Part shown: piece after piece, positions 1 to 8,961 of the stretch | Layout: every line of letters starts with the position of its first letter | How positions within the stretch are numbered: position 1 is the first letter of the stretch | Source: Rikenellaceae bacterium | GTDB lineage: Bacteria; Bacteroidota; Bacteroidia; Bacteroidales; Rikenellaceae | Direction of reading: 5' to 3' | DNA: 64,000 nucleotides | NCBI GenBank assembly: GCA_015059965.1 | Contig: SUZM01000009.1 | Location: 1 to 64,000 of the forward strand | The notes under the pieces: generated by a model | Database searches by the model: none | What the model saw: the letters and a program-made list of their open reading frames with translations, nothing else | What the model was told of the DNA's origin: nothing | Translations under genes and position numbers: made by a program

Positions 1-25
1 ATATGCGGTCATAGTAAAACTACCG

Positions 26-33
26 CAAAGATA
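26..33 (-). promoter_or_regulatory. Bacteroidota -7 promoter box for a gene leaving the window
   Basis: Read on the minus strand this is TATCTTTG, a match to the TAnnTTTG -7 box. A minus-strand ATG sits at 12-10, so a gene may begin there and run off the left edge. No -33 TTG lies at the usual distance and too few codons are present to identify a product. Confidence 0.4.
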
Positions 34-109
34 AAATTTCAAGTCCGTTCGCTCGAAAAATCTCTGTAACTAACTATATTTCAATAATTTCAAAGAACTT
101 TTTCAGATT

Positions 110-1114
110 TTAATGGGACAGTAGTGGCTGGATATAGAGATCGAATTTAAGCTGAGAGTAGGTACTGAAATCGGCATCCTTCGAGTAGGTGATGGTGTAT
201 TTAAAGTGCCCCGGGCTGTCGGTCTCCGTAAAGTTGTAGATACCCCATCGCTTTACCTCCCACGGCATAAAATAGACTACTTGTCGGGGCTCTCCGGCAG
301 ATACCTCCTCCTTGCCAATCCGTTTGTAGGTGGAAAAATAGGCGTGCGAATGGGGCGGAATAGCGAGGACTCGCTCGTTGGTATAGGTGGTGGTTGTAGC
401 GTTGGTTCCACTGCTGCCAACGCTTACACCGGCACCGAGGTAGAGGCTCATTCCGGAACTTCCGGCCGAAGTCACCGAGGTCTGCTTCGAGCCATCGTAA
501 TAGATGTGTGACGAACCATCTAAATTGATACGGAAGGATTTGGCCAAATCGATATAGATCGTTTCACCGGTCTTGTTGGCAATCTTGATGTCACGATGAT
601 ACTCATACATGAGACCCCTTATGTGGGTAGAGTTATTCTCAAATGTAACCTCAATCTCTTTGGAGGAGAGCACCGAGCCTGAAGTGACCCCGAATTTATA
701 GGTGTAAAAATCGTCCATCACCTTGTTGGCGGGGGCTTTTTCCTTCAAAATCTTCACCTGGGAGTTGTTATATCGATCCAACAGCGCTTGGTTGTTTTCG
801 GCAGCCTCCACCTCAATAAACAGCGGTTCCTCGGGGGTACCCTTCGGGGCTGAAGCGGGCTGCGGAACGGACTCGGCCACCTGGTCATAGTGATCCACCT
901 CGCCATTCTCGTAATTGATGGAGACGATTTCGGTGGCCTTGAGTGTAAACAACGGGCCGTCAGGGTTGGAGTGCCGCTTGTATTTGATCTCCGACGAGGA
1001 GACCTCCATAATTTTCGAGCGCACAATCGTACCATTCTTCAGTACAATAATATCCTGAGCAAAGAGGGGAAGTGTGGCCAACGAGGCAACAAACAGAAGG
1101 ATGAGTCGTTTCAT
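110..1114 (-). CDS. secreted hypothetical protein with an N-terminal SH3-like segment
   Basis: 334 residues with a clear signal peptide ending near AQ at about residue 20, so exported to the periplasm or envelope. Residues 21-75 (DIIVLKNGT...EIKYKRHSNPDGP...ISINYENG) resemble a short beta-rich repeat found at the start of many uncharacterised Bacteroidota secreted proteins. The middle has a low-complexity Gly/Ser/Thr stretch (GAGVSVGSSGTNATTTT). The rest is probably beta-rich, with no catalytic motif that I recognise. It is transcribed leftward and diverges from lysS; a minus-strand TATCTTTG box lies at 1153-1160. The function is unknown; export is well supported. Confidence 0.8.
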   Translation of the reverse strand: MKRLILLFVASLATLPLFAQDIIVLKNGTIVRSKIMEVSSSEIKYKRHSNPDGPLFTLKATEIVSINYENGEVDHYDQVAESVPQPASAPKGTPEEPLFIEVEAAENNQALLDRYNNSQVKILKEKAPANKVMDDFYTYKFGVTSGSVLSSKEIEVTFENNSTHIRGLMYEYHRDIKIANKTGETIYIDLAKSFRINLDGSSHIYYDGSKQTSVTSAGSSGMSLYLGAGVSVGSSGTNATTTTYTNERVLAIPPHSHAYFSTYKRIGKEEVSAGEPRQVVYFMPWEVKRWGIYNFTETDSPGHFKYTITYSKDADFSTYSQLKFDLYIQPLLSH

Positions 1115-1211
1115 GGTCCTTATAAGTTTGGGATTTAATTATTTCTAACAAACAAAGATATACAAAAAAAACGAAAATCGGAAGACCCTGAAAAAAATTG
1201 CCCGTTGCTCA

Positions 1212-1241
1212 TTGCTCATTGCTCATTGTTTTGTACCTTTG
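1212..1241 (+). promoter_or_regulatory. lysS promoter
   Basis: TTG at 1212-1214, a 19-bp spacer and TACCTTTG at 1234-1241 match the Bacteroidota -33/-7 pattern. The TTG belongs to a run of three ATTGCTC-type 8-bp units (1204-1229). The same arrangement precedes rnpB and rnhB. Confidence 0.75.
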
Positions 1242-1293
1242 CACCCCAAAGGGGTGCGATATGAGAACCGCAACCATCTTTACCATGGAGTAG
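1241..1293 (+). other. lysS leader: hairpin at the start site plus a 10-codon upstream ORF
   Basis: GCACCCC (1241-1247) and GGGGTGC (1251-1257) form a perfect 7-bp hairpin with an AAA loop, overlapping the end of the -7 box and the expected start site. It is followed at 1261-1293 by ATG, nine sense codons and TAG (peptide MRTATIFTME), ending 20 bp before the lysS ATG. The hairpin is directly visible; its role as operator or leader structure, and translation of the small ORF, are inference. Confidence 0.4.
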
Positions 1294-1313
1294 AATTAAA
1301 AACAAAATAAGAG

Positions 1314-3041
1314 ATGAATTTCAACGAACTCAGCGAACAGGAGCAGCTCCGACGCAAATCCTTGCAGGCGCTCCGCGATTTGGGCATCGAGCCCTACCCC
1401 GCAGCTCGCTTCGAGGTGAACGCCTCGGCCGCCGAGATTGCCGAAAATTTCGATCCTGAGAAGGGCAACTACCAGCAGGTGCGCATCGCCGGCCGCATCA
1501 TGTCGCGCCGCATCATGGGCAGCGCCTCCTTCTTCGAATTGCAGGACCACTCGGGACGCATTCAGGTCTACATTCGTCGCGACGACATCTGCCCCGAGGG
1601 GGATCCCACGCTCTACAACACCGTATTCAAGAAGCTCCTGGATATGGGTGACTTTATCGGCGTTGAGGGCTTTGCCTTCCACACCAATACGGGCGAGCTG
1701 TCGGTACACTGCCAAAAGTTCACCGTGCTGTCGAAGTCGTTGCGCCCGCTGCCGGTTGTAAAGGAGAAGGACGGACAGACCTTCGATGCGCTGACCGACC
1801 CCGAGGTGCGCTACCGCCAGCGCTATGTCGATCTGGTAGTCAATCCCCATGTGCGTGAGGTCTTCGTGAAGCGTGCCAAGATCATGTCCACGATGCGCGA
1901 ATTCTTCAACGAGCACGGCTGTCTGGAGGTAGAGACCCCCATTCTGCAGCCCATCCCCGGAGGCGCCTCAGCCCGCCCCTTCATCACGCACCACAACTCG
2001 CTCGACACCGATTTCTACATGCGAATCGCCACCGAGCTCTACCTCAAGAAGCTGATCGTGGGCGGTTTTAACGGTGTCTATGAGTTTGGCAAGAACTTCC
2101 GCAACGAGGGTATGGACCGTACCCATAACCCCGAGTTTACCTGTATGGAGATTTATGTTCCCTACAAGGATTACCTCTGGATGATGGAGTTCACCGAGCA
2201 GCTCCTGGAGCGCGTGGCCATCGCCACGAACGGCACCACCGAGCTCACCATTGACGGCAAGGCCGTTTCGTTCAAGGCCCCCTTCCGTCGCCTGACGATG
2301 ACCGATGCCATCAAGGAGAAGACCGGCTACGATATTACGGGTCAGTCGGAGGAGCAGCTGCGCGAGGCCTGCCAGCGCCTGAATGTCGAGATTGACGATA
2401 CGATGGGCAAGGGTAAGTTGATTGATGCCATCTTTGGCCAGTACTGCGAGGAGGAGCTCATTCAGCCCACCTTCATCTGCGACTACCCCATTGAGATGTC
2501 GCCCCTGTGCAAGCGCCACCGCGACAATCAGGAGCTCACGGAGCGTTTCGAGCTCTTTGTAAACGGCAAGGAGTTGGCCAATGCCTACTCCGAGCTCAAC
2601 GACCCGATCGACCAGTTGGAGCGTTTCCAGGAGCAGCTGCGCCTCTCCGAAAAGGGCGACGACGAGGCGATGTTCATCGATATGGACTTCGTGCGCGCCC
2701 TGGAGTATGGTATGCCCCAGTGCTCGGGTATGGGTATGGGCATCGACCGTCTGACGATGTTCATGACCGACCAGCCCTCGATTCAGGATGTGTTGTTCTT
2801 CCCGACGATGCGCCCCGAGAAGAAGCCGACGGTCGATGGCCCCGAGAAGTACCTCGAGATCGGAGTGCCCGAGGAGTGGATTCCGGTGATCCAGAAGATG
2901 GGTTACATCACCGTCGATTCGCTCAAGAAGCTCCCCGCCGGCAAGTTCTTCAACGACCTCTGCGGCTTCAACAAGAAGAACAAGCTGGGACTGAAGGCCC
3001 CCTCGATGGAGGAGGTGAAGCGTTGGTGCGAGGCCGAGTAA
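1314..3041 (+). CDS. lysS: lysine--tRNA ligase (class II)
   Basis: Charges tRNA-Lys with lysine in the cytoplasm. The 575-residue product has the N-terminal OB-fold anticodon-binding domain (roughly residues 55-160, with VRIAGRIMSRRIMG). The class II catalytic core follows, with motif 2 FRNEGMDRTHNPEF near 262 and motif 3 GMGMGIDRLTMF near 472. About 70 extra residues follow the usual C-terminus (from about 505, EKKPTVDGPEKYLEIG onward) and end in a Lys/Glu-rich segment. As I recall, Bacteroides enzymes have similar length. It has its own promoter, and tpiA follows after 44 bp. Confidence 0.98.
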   Translation: MNFNELSEQEQLRRKSLQALRDLGIEPYPAARFEVNASAAEIAENFDPEKGNYQQVRIAGRIMSRRIMGSASFFELQDHSGRIQVYIRRDDICPEGDPTLYNTVFKKLLDMGDFIGVEGFAFHTNTGELSVHCQKFTVLSKSLRPLPVVKEKDGQTFDALTDPEVRYRQRYVDLVVNPHVREVFVKRAKIMSTMREFFNEHGCLEVETPILQPIPGGASARPFITHHNSLDTDFYMRIATELYLKKLIVGGFNGVYEFGKNFRNEGMDRTHNPEFTCMEIYVPYKDYLWMMEFTEQLLERVAIATNGTTELTIDGKAVSFKAPFRRLTMTDAIKEKTGYDITGQSEEQLREACQRLNVEIDDTMGKGKLIDAIFGQYCEEELIQPTFICDYPIEMSPLCKRHRDNQELTERFELFVNGKELANAYSELNDPIDQLERFQEQLRLSEKGDDEAMFIDMDFVRALEYGMPQCSGMGMGIDRLTMFMTDQPSIQDVLFFPTMRPEKKPTVDGPEKYLEIGVPEEWIPVIQKMGYITVDSLKKLPAGKFFNDLCGFNKKNKLGLKAPSMEEVKRWCEAE

Positions 3042-3085
3042 AGTAAAATTTCAAAATAATACACATAAATTTTAGTTAGAGTACT

Positions 3086-3838
3086 ATGAGAAAGAAGATT
3101 GTAGCAGGTAACTGGAAGATGAACACCCTCCCGCAGGAGGGCGTGGAGCTGGCCAAGGGCGTTGTCGCCGGCCGCAAGGAGGTTTGCGAGTGCGTAAACT
3201 TCATCGTATGCCCCCCCTTCACCCACCTGTCGATGGTGGCCGAGGCCCTGAAGGGTTCGGATGTGGAGCTGGGTGCTCAGAACTGCGCCGCAGAGGCCAA
3301 GGGTGCCTATACGGGTGAGGTGGCCGCCTCGATGATTGCCGCTTTGGGTTGCAAGTATGTGATCCTCGGCCACTCGGAGCGTCGCCAGTACTACGGTGAG
3401 ACCTCGGAGACCCTCAACAAGAAGATGGAGCAGGCCTACGCCAACGGTTTGACCCCCATCTACTGCGTAGGTGAGAACCTCGAGGAGCGTGAGGCCGGCA
3501 ACCACTTTGCCGTCTGCAAGCAGCAGATCGAGGAGGTGGTCTTCAACCTTTCGGAGGAGCAGTTCAAGAACCTGGTGATTGCTTACGAGCCCGTATGGGC
3601 CATTGGTACGGGCAAGACCGCCACGGCCGATCAGGCTCAGGAGATCCACGCCTACATCCGTGAGGTGCTGGCCTCGAAGTTCGGTGCCGCAGCCGAGGAG
3701 TGCCCCATCCTCTACGGTGGTTCGTGCAAGCCCTCGAATGCCCAGGAGATCTTCGCCAAGGCCGATGTGGATGGCGGACTGATCGGTGGTGCAGCGCTGA
3801 AGGCCGAGGACTTCCTCGGGATCGGCAAAGGCTTCTAA
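3086..3838 (+). CDS. tpiA: triose-phosphate isomerase
   Basis: Interconverts dihydroxyacetone phosphate and glyceraldehyde 3-phosphate in glycolysis and gluconeogenesis. The 250 residues match the family length. Catalytic elements are present in order: the NWKMN lysine at residue 12, the catalytic histidine in ILGHSERR near 95, the catalytic glutamate in [13 protein letters not shown] near 167, and the phosphate-binding YGGSCKPSN and [10 protein letters not shown] loops. It lies 44 bp after lysS and is probably co-transcribed. The A-rich spacer has no strong Shine-Dalgarno site, as usual in this phylum. Confidence 0.98.
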   Translation: MRKKIVAGNWKMNTLPQEGVELAKGVVAGRKEVCECVNFIVCPPFTHLSMVAEALKGSDVELGAQNCAAEAKGAYTGEVAASMIAALGCKYVILGHSERRQYYGETSETLNKKMEQAYANGLTPIYCVGENLEEREAGNHFAVCKQQIEEVVFNLSEEQFKNLVIAYEPVWAIGTGKTATADQAQEIHAYIREVLASKFGAAAEECPILYGGSCKPSNAQEIFAKADVDGGLIGGAALKAEDFLGIGKGF

Positions 3839-3846
3839 TTTTTAAT

Positions 3847-3935
3847 TTTATAGGGCATATTTTGCACCTCAATCATTGGGGCGAATGGGACGTACCGAAG
3901 TACTACCCATCCGCCCCTATTTCATGTCGGCACAA
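3847..3935. repeat. 89-bp intergenic repeat, copy 1, containing a 40-nt UUCG hairpin
   Basis: Differs from the copy at 4102-4190 by 8 mismatches with no gap. Positions 3878-3917 form a long inverted repeat. Transcribed leftward it gives a GGGGCGGATGGG / CCCATTCGCCCC outer stem, a small internal mismatch, and a GTAC-TTCG-GTAC cap, the very stable UUCG tetraloop. The repeat sits between tpiA and upp, which converge on it. It may serve as a terminator or be a REP-like element. Confidence 0.75.
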
Positions 3936-4101
3936 AATCTGCTCCTCTAAAATCAAAAATTCCGGCTGCCCATCGCTGATTTTTTTTTTGCCGAGCGTTG
4001 CAACTAACTCCTTCTCCCTAAAAATCCCGCTTATTAAAAGGTTAAAATTTATAGGCAATTACATTTTTAGTCAAGCGCCGCTTTTGGCATCATTACCAAA
4101 C

Positions 4102-4190
4102 TTTATAAGGCATATTTTGCACCTCAAACATCGGGGCGAATGGGACGTACCGAAGTACGACCCATCCGCCCCAACTTCTTATCGGCACAA
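4102..4190. repeat. 89-bp intergenic repeat, copy 2, containing a 40-nt UUCG hairpin
   Basis: Direct copy of 3847-3935, offset by 255 bp. The hairpin is at 4133-4172. Its inner part (GTCGTAC TTCG GTACGTC on the minus strand) gains one pair over copy 1, a change that improves the stem. The 166 bp between the two copies is AT-rich with no ORF or other signal that I can support. Confidence 0.75.
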
Positions 4191-4248
4191 GTCAACCCCT
4201 TAGATCAAAAACAGTCAGGGCTGAAGCCGACTATACCGGTCTTTTCGG

Positions 4249-4905
4249 CTATTTCTTGGTTCCGTAGGCCAGGTCGCCCGCATCGCCGATGCCGGGAACA
4301 ATATAGTTCTTCGAGGTGAGCTCCTCGTCCAACGCCGCCGTCCAGACGGTAGTCGTCTCGGCCGACATGTGGCGTTTTACATAGTCTACCCCCTGCTCCG
4401 AGGCGATCACCGCGGCCACATGCGTATGGGTAGGTTCGCCGCAACGCTCCACCAAGGCCTCATAGGCCAGCACCAGCGAGGCCCCCGTGGCGAGCATCGG
4501 ATCGACCAGAAGAAGGGTCTTACCCTCGAGCGAAGGCCCCGAGACGTACTCCAGGGCAATGGTCATCGTGTTATCCTTATGGTTCTTGCGATAGGCACCG
4601 ATAAAGGCGTTCTGCGCATCGTCGAAGTAGTTCAAAAAGCCCTGGTGGAACGGAAGACCGGCACGCAGCACCGTGGCGATCACCAGTTTGTCGCTCACCA
4701 CCTCGACCACAGCCTCTCCCAGCGGGGTCGTGACGGTCTTCGGGGTGTAGTTCAGGTCGCGCGAAATCTCAAGGGCCATCACCTCGCCGATACGCTCCAG
4801 GTTGCGCCGGAAACGCATCGAATCCTGCTGGATGTTGCGGTCGCGGATCTCGGCCAGGAATTTATTGAGAATACTCTTTTCGTGATTCAGTACCTTGATT
4901 TTCAT
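4249..4905 (-). CDS. upp: uracil phosphoribosyltransferase
   Basis: Salvages uracil to UMP using PRPP in the cytoplasm. The 218 residues match the family. The PRPP-binding loop LLLVDPMLATGAS is at residues 131-143, VLRAGLPF lies near 79-86, and the uracil-binding C-terminal segment IVPGIGDAGDLAYGT is present. The gene lies 17 bp downstream of hflX on the same strand and is probably the last gene of a tonB-hflX-upp run, although a hairpin after tonB may uncouple the first gene. Its 3' end faces the UUCG-hairpin repeats. Confidence 0.96.
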   Translation of the reverse strand: MKIKVLNHEKSILNKFLAEIRDRNIQQDSMRFRRNLERIGEVMALEISRDLNYTPKTVTTPLGEAVVEVVSDKLVIATVLRAGLPFHQGFLNYFDDAQNAFIGAYRKNHKDNTMTIALEYVSGPSLEGKTLLLVDPMLATGASLVLAYEALVERCGEPTHTHVAAVIASEQGVDYVKRHMSAETTTVWTAALDEELTSKNYIVPGIGDAGDLAYGTKK

Positions 4906-4922
4906 ACCAATTATTTTTTAGG

Positions 4923-6152
4923 TTAGTATAAGAAATTGTTGAAGGGATAACGTCCGGCGTGGATCTCGCGCACCATGCCATAGAGATCCGAGCGGAACTT
5001 TTCGATATTCAGCTTCTCGAGGGCCGAGAGGAAGATGCAGGGGGTATTGGCCTTGGCAATCCAGCTCTTTTTCAGGTCGTCGAGTGAGAGGTTTTCGCGT
5101 GTCATGGGCGTGAGGTCGTCCTCCTCCTTTTTAATATAGGTGTAGGCATCCACCTTGTTGAAGACCAGGAAGACCGGTTTGTCGCCCGCCCCGATCTCCT
5201 GCAGGGTCTGCTTAACGACGGCTATCTGCTCCTCGAACTGCGGATGCGAGATATCGACCACATGCAGCAACAGATCGGCTTCGCGCACCTCGTCCAAGGT
5301 CGATTTGAACGACTCGACCAGCTCCGTGGGCAGTTTGCGGATAAAACCCACGGTATCCGAGAGCAGGAAGGGCAGGTTATCGAAGACCACCTTGCGCACC
5401 GTGGTATCGAGTGTGGCGAAGAGTTTGTTCTCGGCAAAGACCTCGCTCTTCGAGAGAAGGTTCATCAGAGTCGATTTCCCGACATTCGTATAGCCCACCA
5501 GCGCTACGCGCACCAAAGCGCCTCGGTTCGAGCGTTGCACGGCCATCTGTCGGTCGATCTTCTTCAGGTCCTCCTTGAGCTTGGTGATGCGTCCGCGTAC
5601 AATACGGCGGTCGGTCTCGATCTCGCGTTCACCGGCACCGCCACGGGTTCCCGTTCCGCCTCGCTGGCGCTCCAGGTGGGTCCACATACCTGCCAGACGC
5701 GGCAGCATATATTCGTAGTTGGCCAGCTGAACCTGCGTCTTGGCATAGGCCGTCTGGGCCCGCTGCAGAAAGATATCCAATATCAGGCGCGTGCGGTCCA
5801 GGAGGCGGCAGGGCATCGCCTGTTCGATGTTGCGGGTCTGCGAGGGGGAGAGCTCGTCGTCGAAGATCACCACATCGATCTCATGCTCCTTGCAATAGAC
5901 CGAGATCTCCTCCAGCTTACCCGGTCCCACATAGATGCGCGACGAAGGCTGCGGCAGGCGCTGCGTGAAGCGCTTCACGGTCTCAATGTGGGCCGTCTCG
6001 GCCAGGAATTCCAACTCATCGAGGAACTCTTCGGCCTGACGAGGCTCCTGACCATCGCGGATCACGGCCACCAGTACGGCGCGTTCCAAGCGGTTGTCCA
6101 CAGTCGGAAAGCCCTTCTCCTTTTGCTCTTTATGTTGCGATTTTTCGCTCAT
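4923..6152 (-). CDS. hflX: ribosome-associated GTPase HflX
   Basis: 409 residues in the HflX layout. An N-terminal domain (residues 25-130, with RIYVGPGKLEEI) is followed by a helical linker with RGGTGTRGGAGEREIETDRR. The G domain then has Walker A GYTNVGKST near 218-226, G3 DTVGFIRKLP, and the G4 motif as NKVD. HflX proteins bind the 50S subunit and split or rescue stalled 70S ribosomes, often under heat or antibiotic stress; that role is family knowledge. It sits between tonB and upp on the minus strand. Confidence 0.95.
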   Translation of the reverse strand: MSEKSQHKEQKEKGFPTVDNRLERAVLVAVIRDGQEPRQAEEFLDELEFLAETAHIETVKRFTQRLPQPSSRIYVGPGKLEEISVYCKEHEIDVVIFDDELSPSQTRNIEQAMPCRLLDRTRLILDIFLQRAQTAYAKTQVQLANYEYMLPRLAGMWTHLERQRGGTGTRGGAGEREIETDRRIVRGRITKLKEDLKKIDRQMAVQRSNRGALVRVALVGYTNVGKSTLMNLLSKSEVFAENKLFATLDTTVRKVVFDNLPFLLSDTVGFIRKLPTELVESFKSTLDEVREADLLLHVVDISHPQFEEQIAVVKQTLQEIGAGDKPVFLVFNKVDAYTYIKKEEDDLTPMTRENLSLDDLKKSWIAKANTPCIFLSALEKLNIEKFRSDLYGMVREIHAGRYPFNNFLY

Positions 6153-6176
6153 AGGGGGAAATAAAAGCTATTACAC

Positions 6177-6209
6177 TCAAAAAAAGGGTATCCCGCAAAG
6201 AGGATACCC
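6177..6209 (-). terminator. intrinsic terminator downstream of tonB
   Basis: On the minus strand AGGGTATCC and GGATACCCT (6184-6209) form a 9-bp stem with a short loop, followed at once by a run of T residues. It lies between the tonB stop and the hflX start, so tonB may be transcribed largely on its own. Confidence 0.8.
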
Positions 6210-6231
6210 TAACTGTTCGGATGCGTCCCGA

Positions 6232-6915
6232 TTAGTTCTGGATGCGGAACTCAACGGGCAGGGTGTACTTTACACGCACAGCCTGGTTGCGCTGCTTGCC
6301 GGGGCTCCACTTGGGCGACTGGTTCAGTACGCGGATGGCCTCCTCCGAGAGCGAGCGATCGGGCGACTGCAGGACCACGATGTTCGTGAGGCTGCCATCG
6401 CGCTCGATCACGAACGAGAGTACCACACGACCCGAGATACCGTTCTCCTGGGCAATCTGCGGATAGCGCACCTTGCTCTGTACCCAATTGCGGAACTTCA
6501 GCAGGTCACCACCCTGGAACGAGGGCATGGTCTCTACGGTCAGGAAGGGCTGATCGTCCACGATCTCCTCCTCCTCAACCTCTACCTCCTGGATAATCTC
6601 GGTATCCTCATCGAAGTCGGCGAACTCCACATCGGTGGTAATCTTGGCATCGTTCTTCACGATCGAAAGCATGTCGGCAATCACCTTCATCTCGGTCTTC
6701 TTGGGAGCCTCGGGCGGCTTCTGATCCTGACGGGTCACCTCCATCATCTCCTCCTCGACAACGATTACCTCCTGATCAATCTGCTCAATGCGGTGCTCCT
6801 TGGGAGTGTAGGCAAATGCACCGATTACCAATGCCAGCGAAATCACCAGACCGATTTCGAGCAACAGACCACGCTTGTTTTGCAGGTCTGCCTTGGGTGT
6901 TTTTTTCAGTTCCAT
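6232..6915 (-). CDS. tonB: energy transducer TonB
   Basis: 227 residues. A short cytoplasmic N-terminus (MELKKTPKADLQNKRG) leads into one membrane helix at about 17-37. An acidic periplasmic region rich in Glu (VVEEEMMEV, VEVEEEEIV) follows, and the last 80 residues form the TonB C-terminal fold (VRYPQIAQENGISGRVV...KWSPGKQRNQAVRVKYTLP). It would couple the inner-membrane proton gradient, through ExbB/ExbD (not in the window), to outer-membrane SusC-type transporters. The linker is acidic rather than Pro/Lys-rich, a form I recall from Bacteroidota. A minus-strand TATATTTG box is at 6985-6992. Confidence 0.93.
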   Translation of the reverse strand: MELKKTPKADLQNKRGLLLEIGLVISLALVIGAFAYTPKEHRIEQIDQEVIVVEEEMMEVTRQDQKPPEAPKKTEMKVIADMLSIVKNDAKITTDVEFADFDEDTEIIQEVEVEEEEIVDDQPFLTVETMPSFQGGDLLKFRNWVQSKVRYPQIAQENGISGRVVLSFVIERDGSLTNIVVLQSPDRSLSEEAIRVLNQSPKWSPGKQRNQAVRVKYTLPVEFRIQN

Positions 6916-7081
6916 CTATCTTTTTTGTTTTAATTGTTCCGAAAATTTCAGGTGCGCAAACACAAATACATGCTTACACAAGCACAAATATAGGGAGAAA
7001 TTTTCAAAAATGAATTAATTATGAGGAAAAATCTTTATTTTTTGGCTACTTTTGTCCCCGTAAACCCGATTTTTGCCCGAT

Positions 7082-8137
7082 ATGCAACCCTTAAGCCCTC
7101 TTTTCGGCCTTACGCTGAGTGAACTTTCGACGGTAGTCGCCGAGCTCGGACTGCCCCGTTTTGCCGCGCGGCAACTCGCCCGCTGGCTCTACCAAAAGCG
7201 GGTCGCTTCGATTGATGCGATGACCGACATCTCGGCTGCAAATCGCGAGCGGCTGAAGGAGCGCTACACCGTGGGGCGCACCGAAAACCACGGAGTCTCG
7301 ACCTCGCAGGACGGCACCAAAAAATACCTCTTTGCCACCTCCGAGGGGGCCTTCATCGAGTCGGCTTACATCCCCGACGGAGAGCGTGCGACACTCTGCG
7401 TTTCGTCGCAGGCGGGCTGCCGCATGGGGTGCCGCTTTTGCGCCACCGGACGGCAGGGATTGCAGCACTCGCTCTCTACGACGGAGATTCTCAACCAGGT
7501 AGCCTCACTCCCTGAGTTTGAACACCTTACAAATCTGGTCTTCATGGGCATGGGCGAGCCGCTCGACAACCTCGACAATCTGCTTCGCGCACTGGAGATC
7601 CTGACTTCGGAGTGGGGTTTCGGCTGGTCGCCTACCCGCATCACGGTATCGACGGCAGGGGTGGCGAAGGCCCTCGGGCGCTTCCTCGAAGAGTCGAAGG
7701 TACACCTGGCCGTGAGCCTGCACAACCCCTTCCCCGAGGAGCGCGTGGAGATCATGCCCATCGAAAAGGCGTGGTCGATCCGCGAGGTATGCGCCATCCT
7801 GCGCCGCTACGACTTTACGCACCAGCGCCGCGTATCGTTCGAGTATATCCTTCTGAAGGGGATGAATGACTCGCCGCGCCACATCAAGGAGCTCTGCCGC
7901 CTCTTGGACGGCATCAAGTGCCGCATCAACCTGATCCGCTTCCACAAAATCCCCTCCTCGCCCTACTTTTCGCCCGAAGCGGAGGCGATGATCCGTTTCC
8001 GCGACACGCTCACGGCCAAGGGGATACAGACCACCATCCGGGCCTCGCGCGGAGAGGATATTCAGGCCGCCTGCGGTCTGCTTTCGACCGAAAAAGCAGG
8101 GACTGCAGCCGCCAACAAACATGACGAACACTTATAA
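7082..8137 (+). CDS. rlmN: dual-specificity 23S rRNA/tRNA (adenine-C2)-methyltransferase
   Basis: Radical SAM enzyme that methylates C2 of A2503 in 23S rRNA and A37 in some tRNAs. It has the CxxxCxxC cluster (CRMGCRFC, Cys about 113, 117 and 120). Both additional catalytic cysteines are also visible: one in ATLCVSSQ seven residues before the cluster, and the methyl-carrying one in the C-terminal QAACGLL. I chose the ATG at 7082; an in-frame TTG at 7073 would add only three residues. Length is about 351. rsmG follows after 26 bp, giving a pair of rRNA methyltransferase genes. Confidence 0.96.
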   Translation: MQPLSPLFGLTLSELSTVVAELGLPRFAARQLARWLYQKRVASIDAMTDISAANRERLKERYTVGRTENHGVSTSQDGTKKYLFATSEGAFIESAYIPDGERATLCVSSQAGCRMGCRFCATGRQGLQHSLSTTEILNQVASLPEFEHLTNLVFMGMGEPLDNLDNLLRALEILTSEWGFGWSPTRITVSTAGVAKALGRFLEESKVHLAVSLHNPFPEERVEIMPIEKAWSIREVCAILRRYDFTHQRRVSFEYILLKGMNDSPRHIKELCRLLDGIKCRINLIRFHKIPSSPYFSPEAEAMIRFRDTLTAKGIQTTIRASRGEDIQAACGLLSTEKAGTAAANKHDEHL

Positions 8138-8163
8138 TTTATCCCTCTTATACCCCTTCTCAG

Positions 8164-8784
8164 ATGAAGCTGATCACGAAATATTTTCCCGATCTTAACC
8201 CGGAGCAGTTGGCCCGATTTGCGCAATTAGAATCGCTCTACCAAGAGTGGAACGCCAAGATCAATGTGATCTCGCGCAAGGATCTGGACCAGTTGTACCT
8301 GCGCCATGTGCTCCACTCGCTCGCAATCGCCAAGGTGTGCCAATTTGCCCCCGGAGCCCGCATCCTCGATGTGGGGTGCGGTGGAGGCTTTCCCTCCATC
8401 CCCCTGGCCATCCTCTTCCCGGAGGCACACTTCACGGCAGCCGACTCGATCGGCAAGAAGATCAAGGTGGTGGAGGGGGTGGCTTCAGCCCTCGGTCTGA
8501 AGAACCTGACACCCCATTGGGGCCGAGTCGAGGAGCTCGGCGAGCGGTACGACTATGTGGTCTCGCGAGCCGTTACGGAGATGCCGCGCTTTGTGGGGTG
8601 GATTTGGAATAAAATCGAGCGGGGAGAGAAGGGCTCTCTCGCGAACGGCATCCTCTACCTCAAGGGAGGCGATCTGGCCGAAGAGTTGGCCCTGACCGGA
8701 AAAAGGTGGAGCCTGTACGACATCCCCTCGTTCTTCGACGAAGAGTTCTTCGCCACCAAAAAGGTGGTCTACACCGCAAAGTAA
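8164..8784 (+). CDS. rsmG: 16S rRNA (guanine-N7)-methyltransferase
   Basis: 206 residues of the RsmG/GidB family, which methylates N7 of G527 in 16S rRNA. It has the SAM-binding motif ILDVGCGGGFPSIPLAI, DSIGKKIKVVE for the ribose-binding acidic residue, and a VVSRAVTEMPRF segment as in GidB. It follows rlmN closely and is probably co-transcribed with it. The following 211 bp up to the glycosyltransferase gene hold only that gene's promoter. Confidence 0.96.
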   Translation: MKLITKYFPDLNPEQLARFAQLESLYQEWNAKINVISRKDLDQLYLRHVLHSLAIAKVCQFAPGARILDVGCGGGFPSIPLAILFPEAHFTAADSIGKKIKVVEGVASALGLKNLTPHWGRVEELGERYDYVVSRAVTEMPRFVGWIWNKIERGEKGSLANGILYLKGGDLAEELALTGKRWSLYDIPSFFDEEFFATKKVVYTAK

Positions 8785-8961
8785 GGAGGGAGAAAAACCC
8801 TCAGCCAAACTCAATCCACAGCCTGCGGAGAGCCTCCACCGGCTGTTGGATGCGAAATCGGCCGATTTTTCGGGTCCCCGATTCTTCCGTTTTGCCCCTT
8901 CGCGCCCACGCTGCCGAGAAAATAATTTTGAGTTTTGAATTCAAAATTTTGAATTTCTTTG

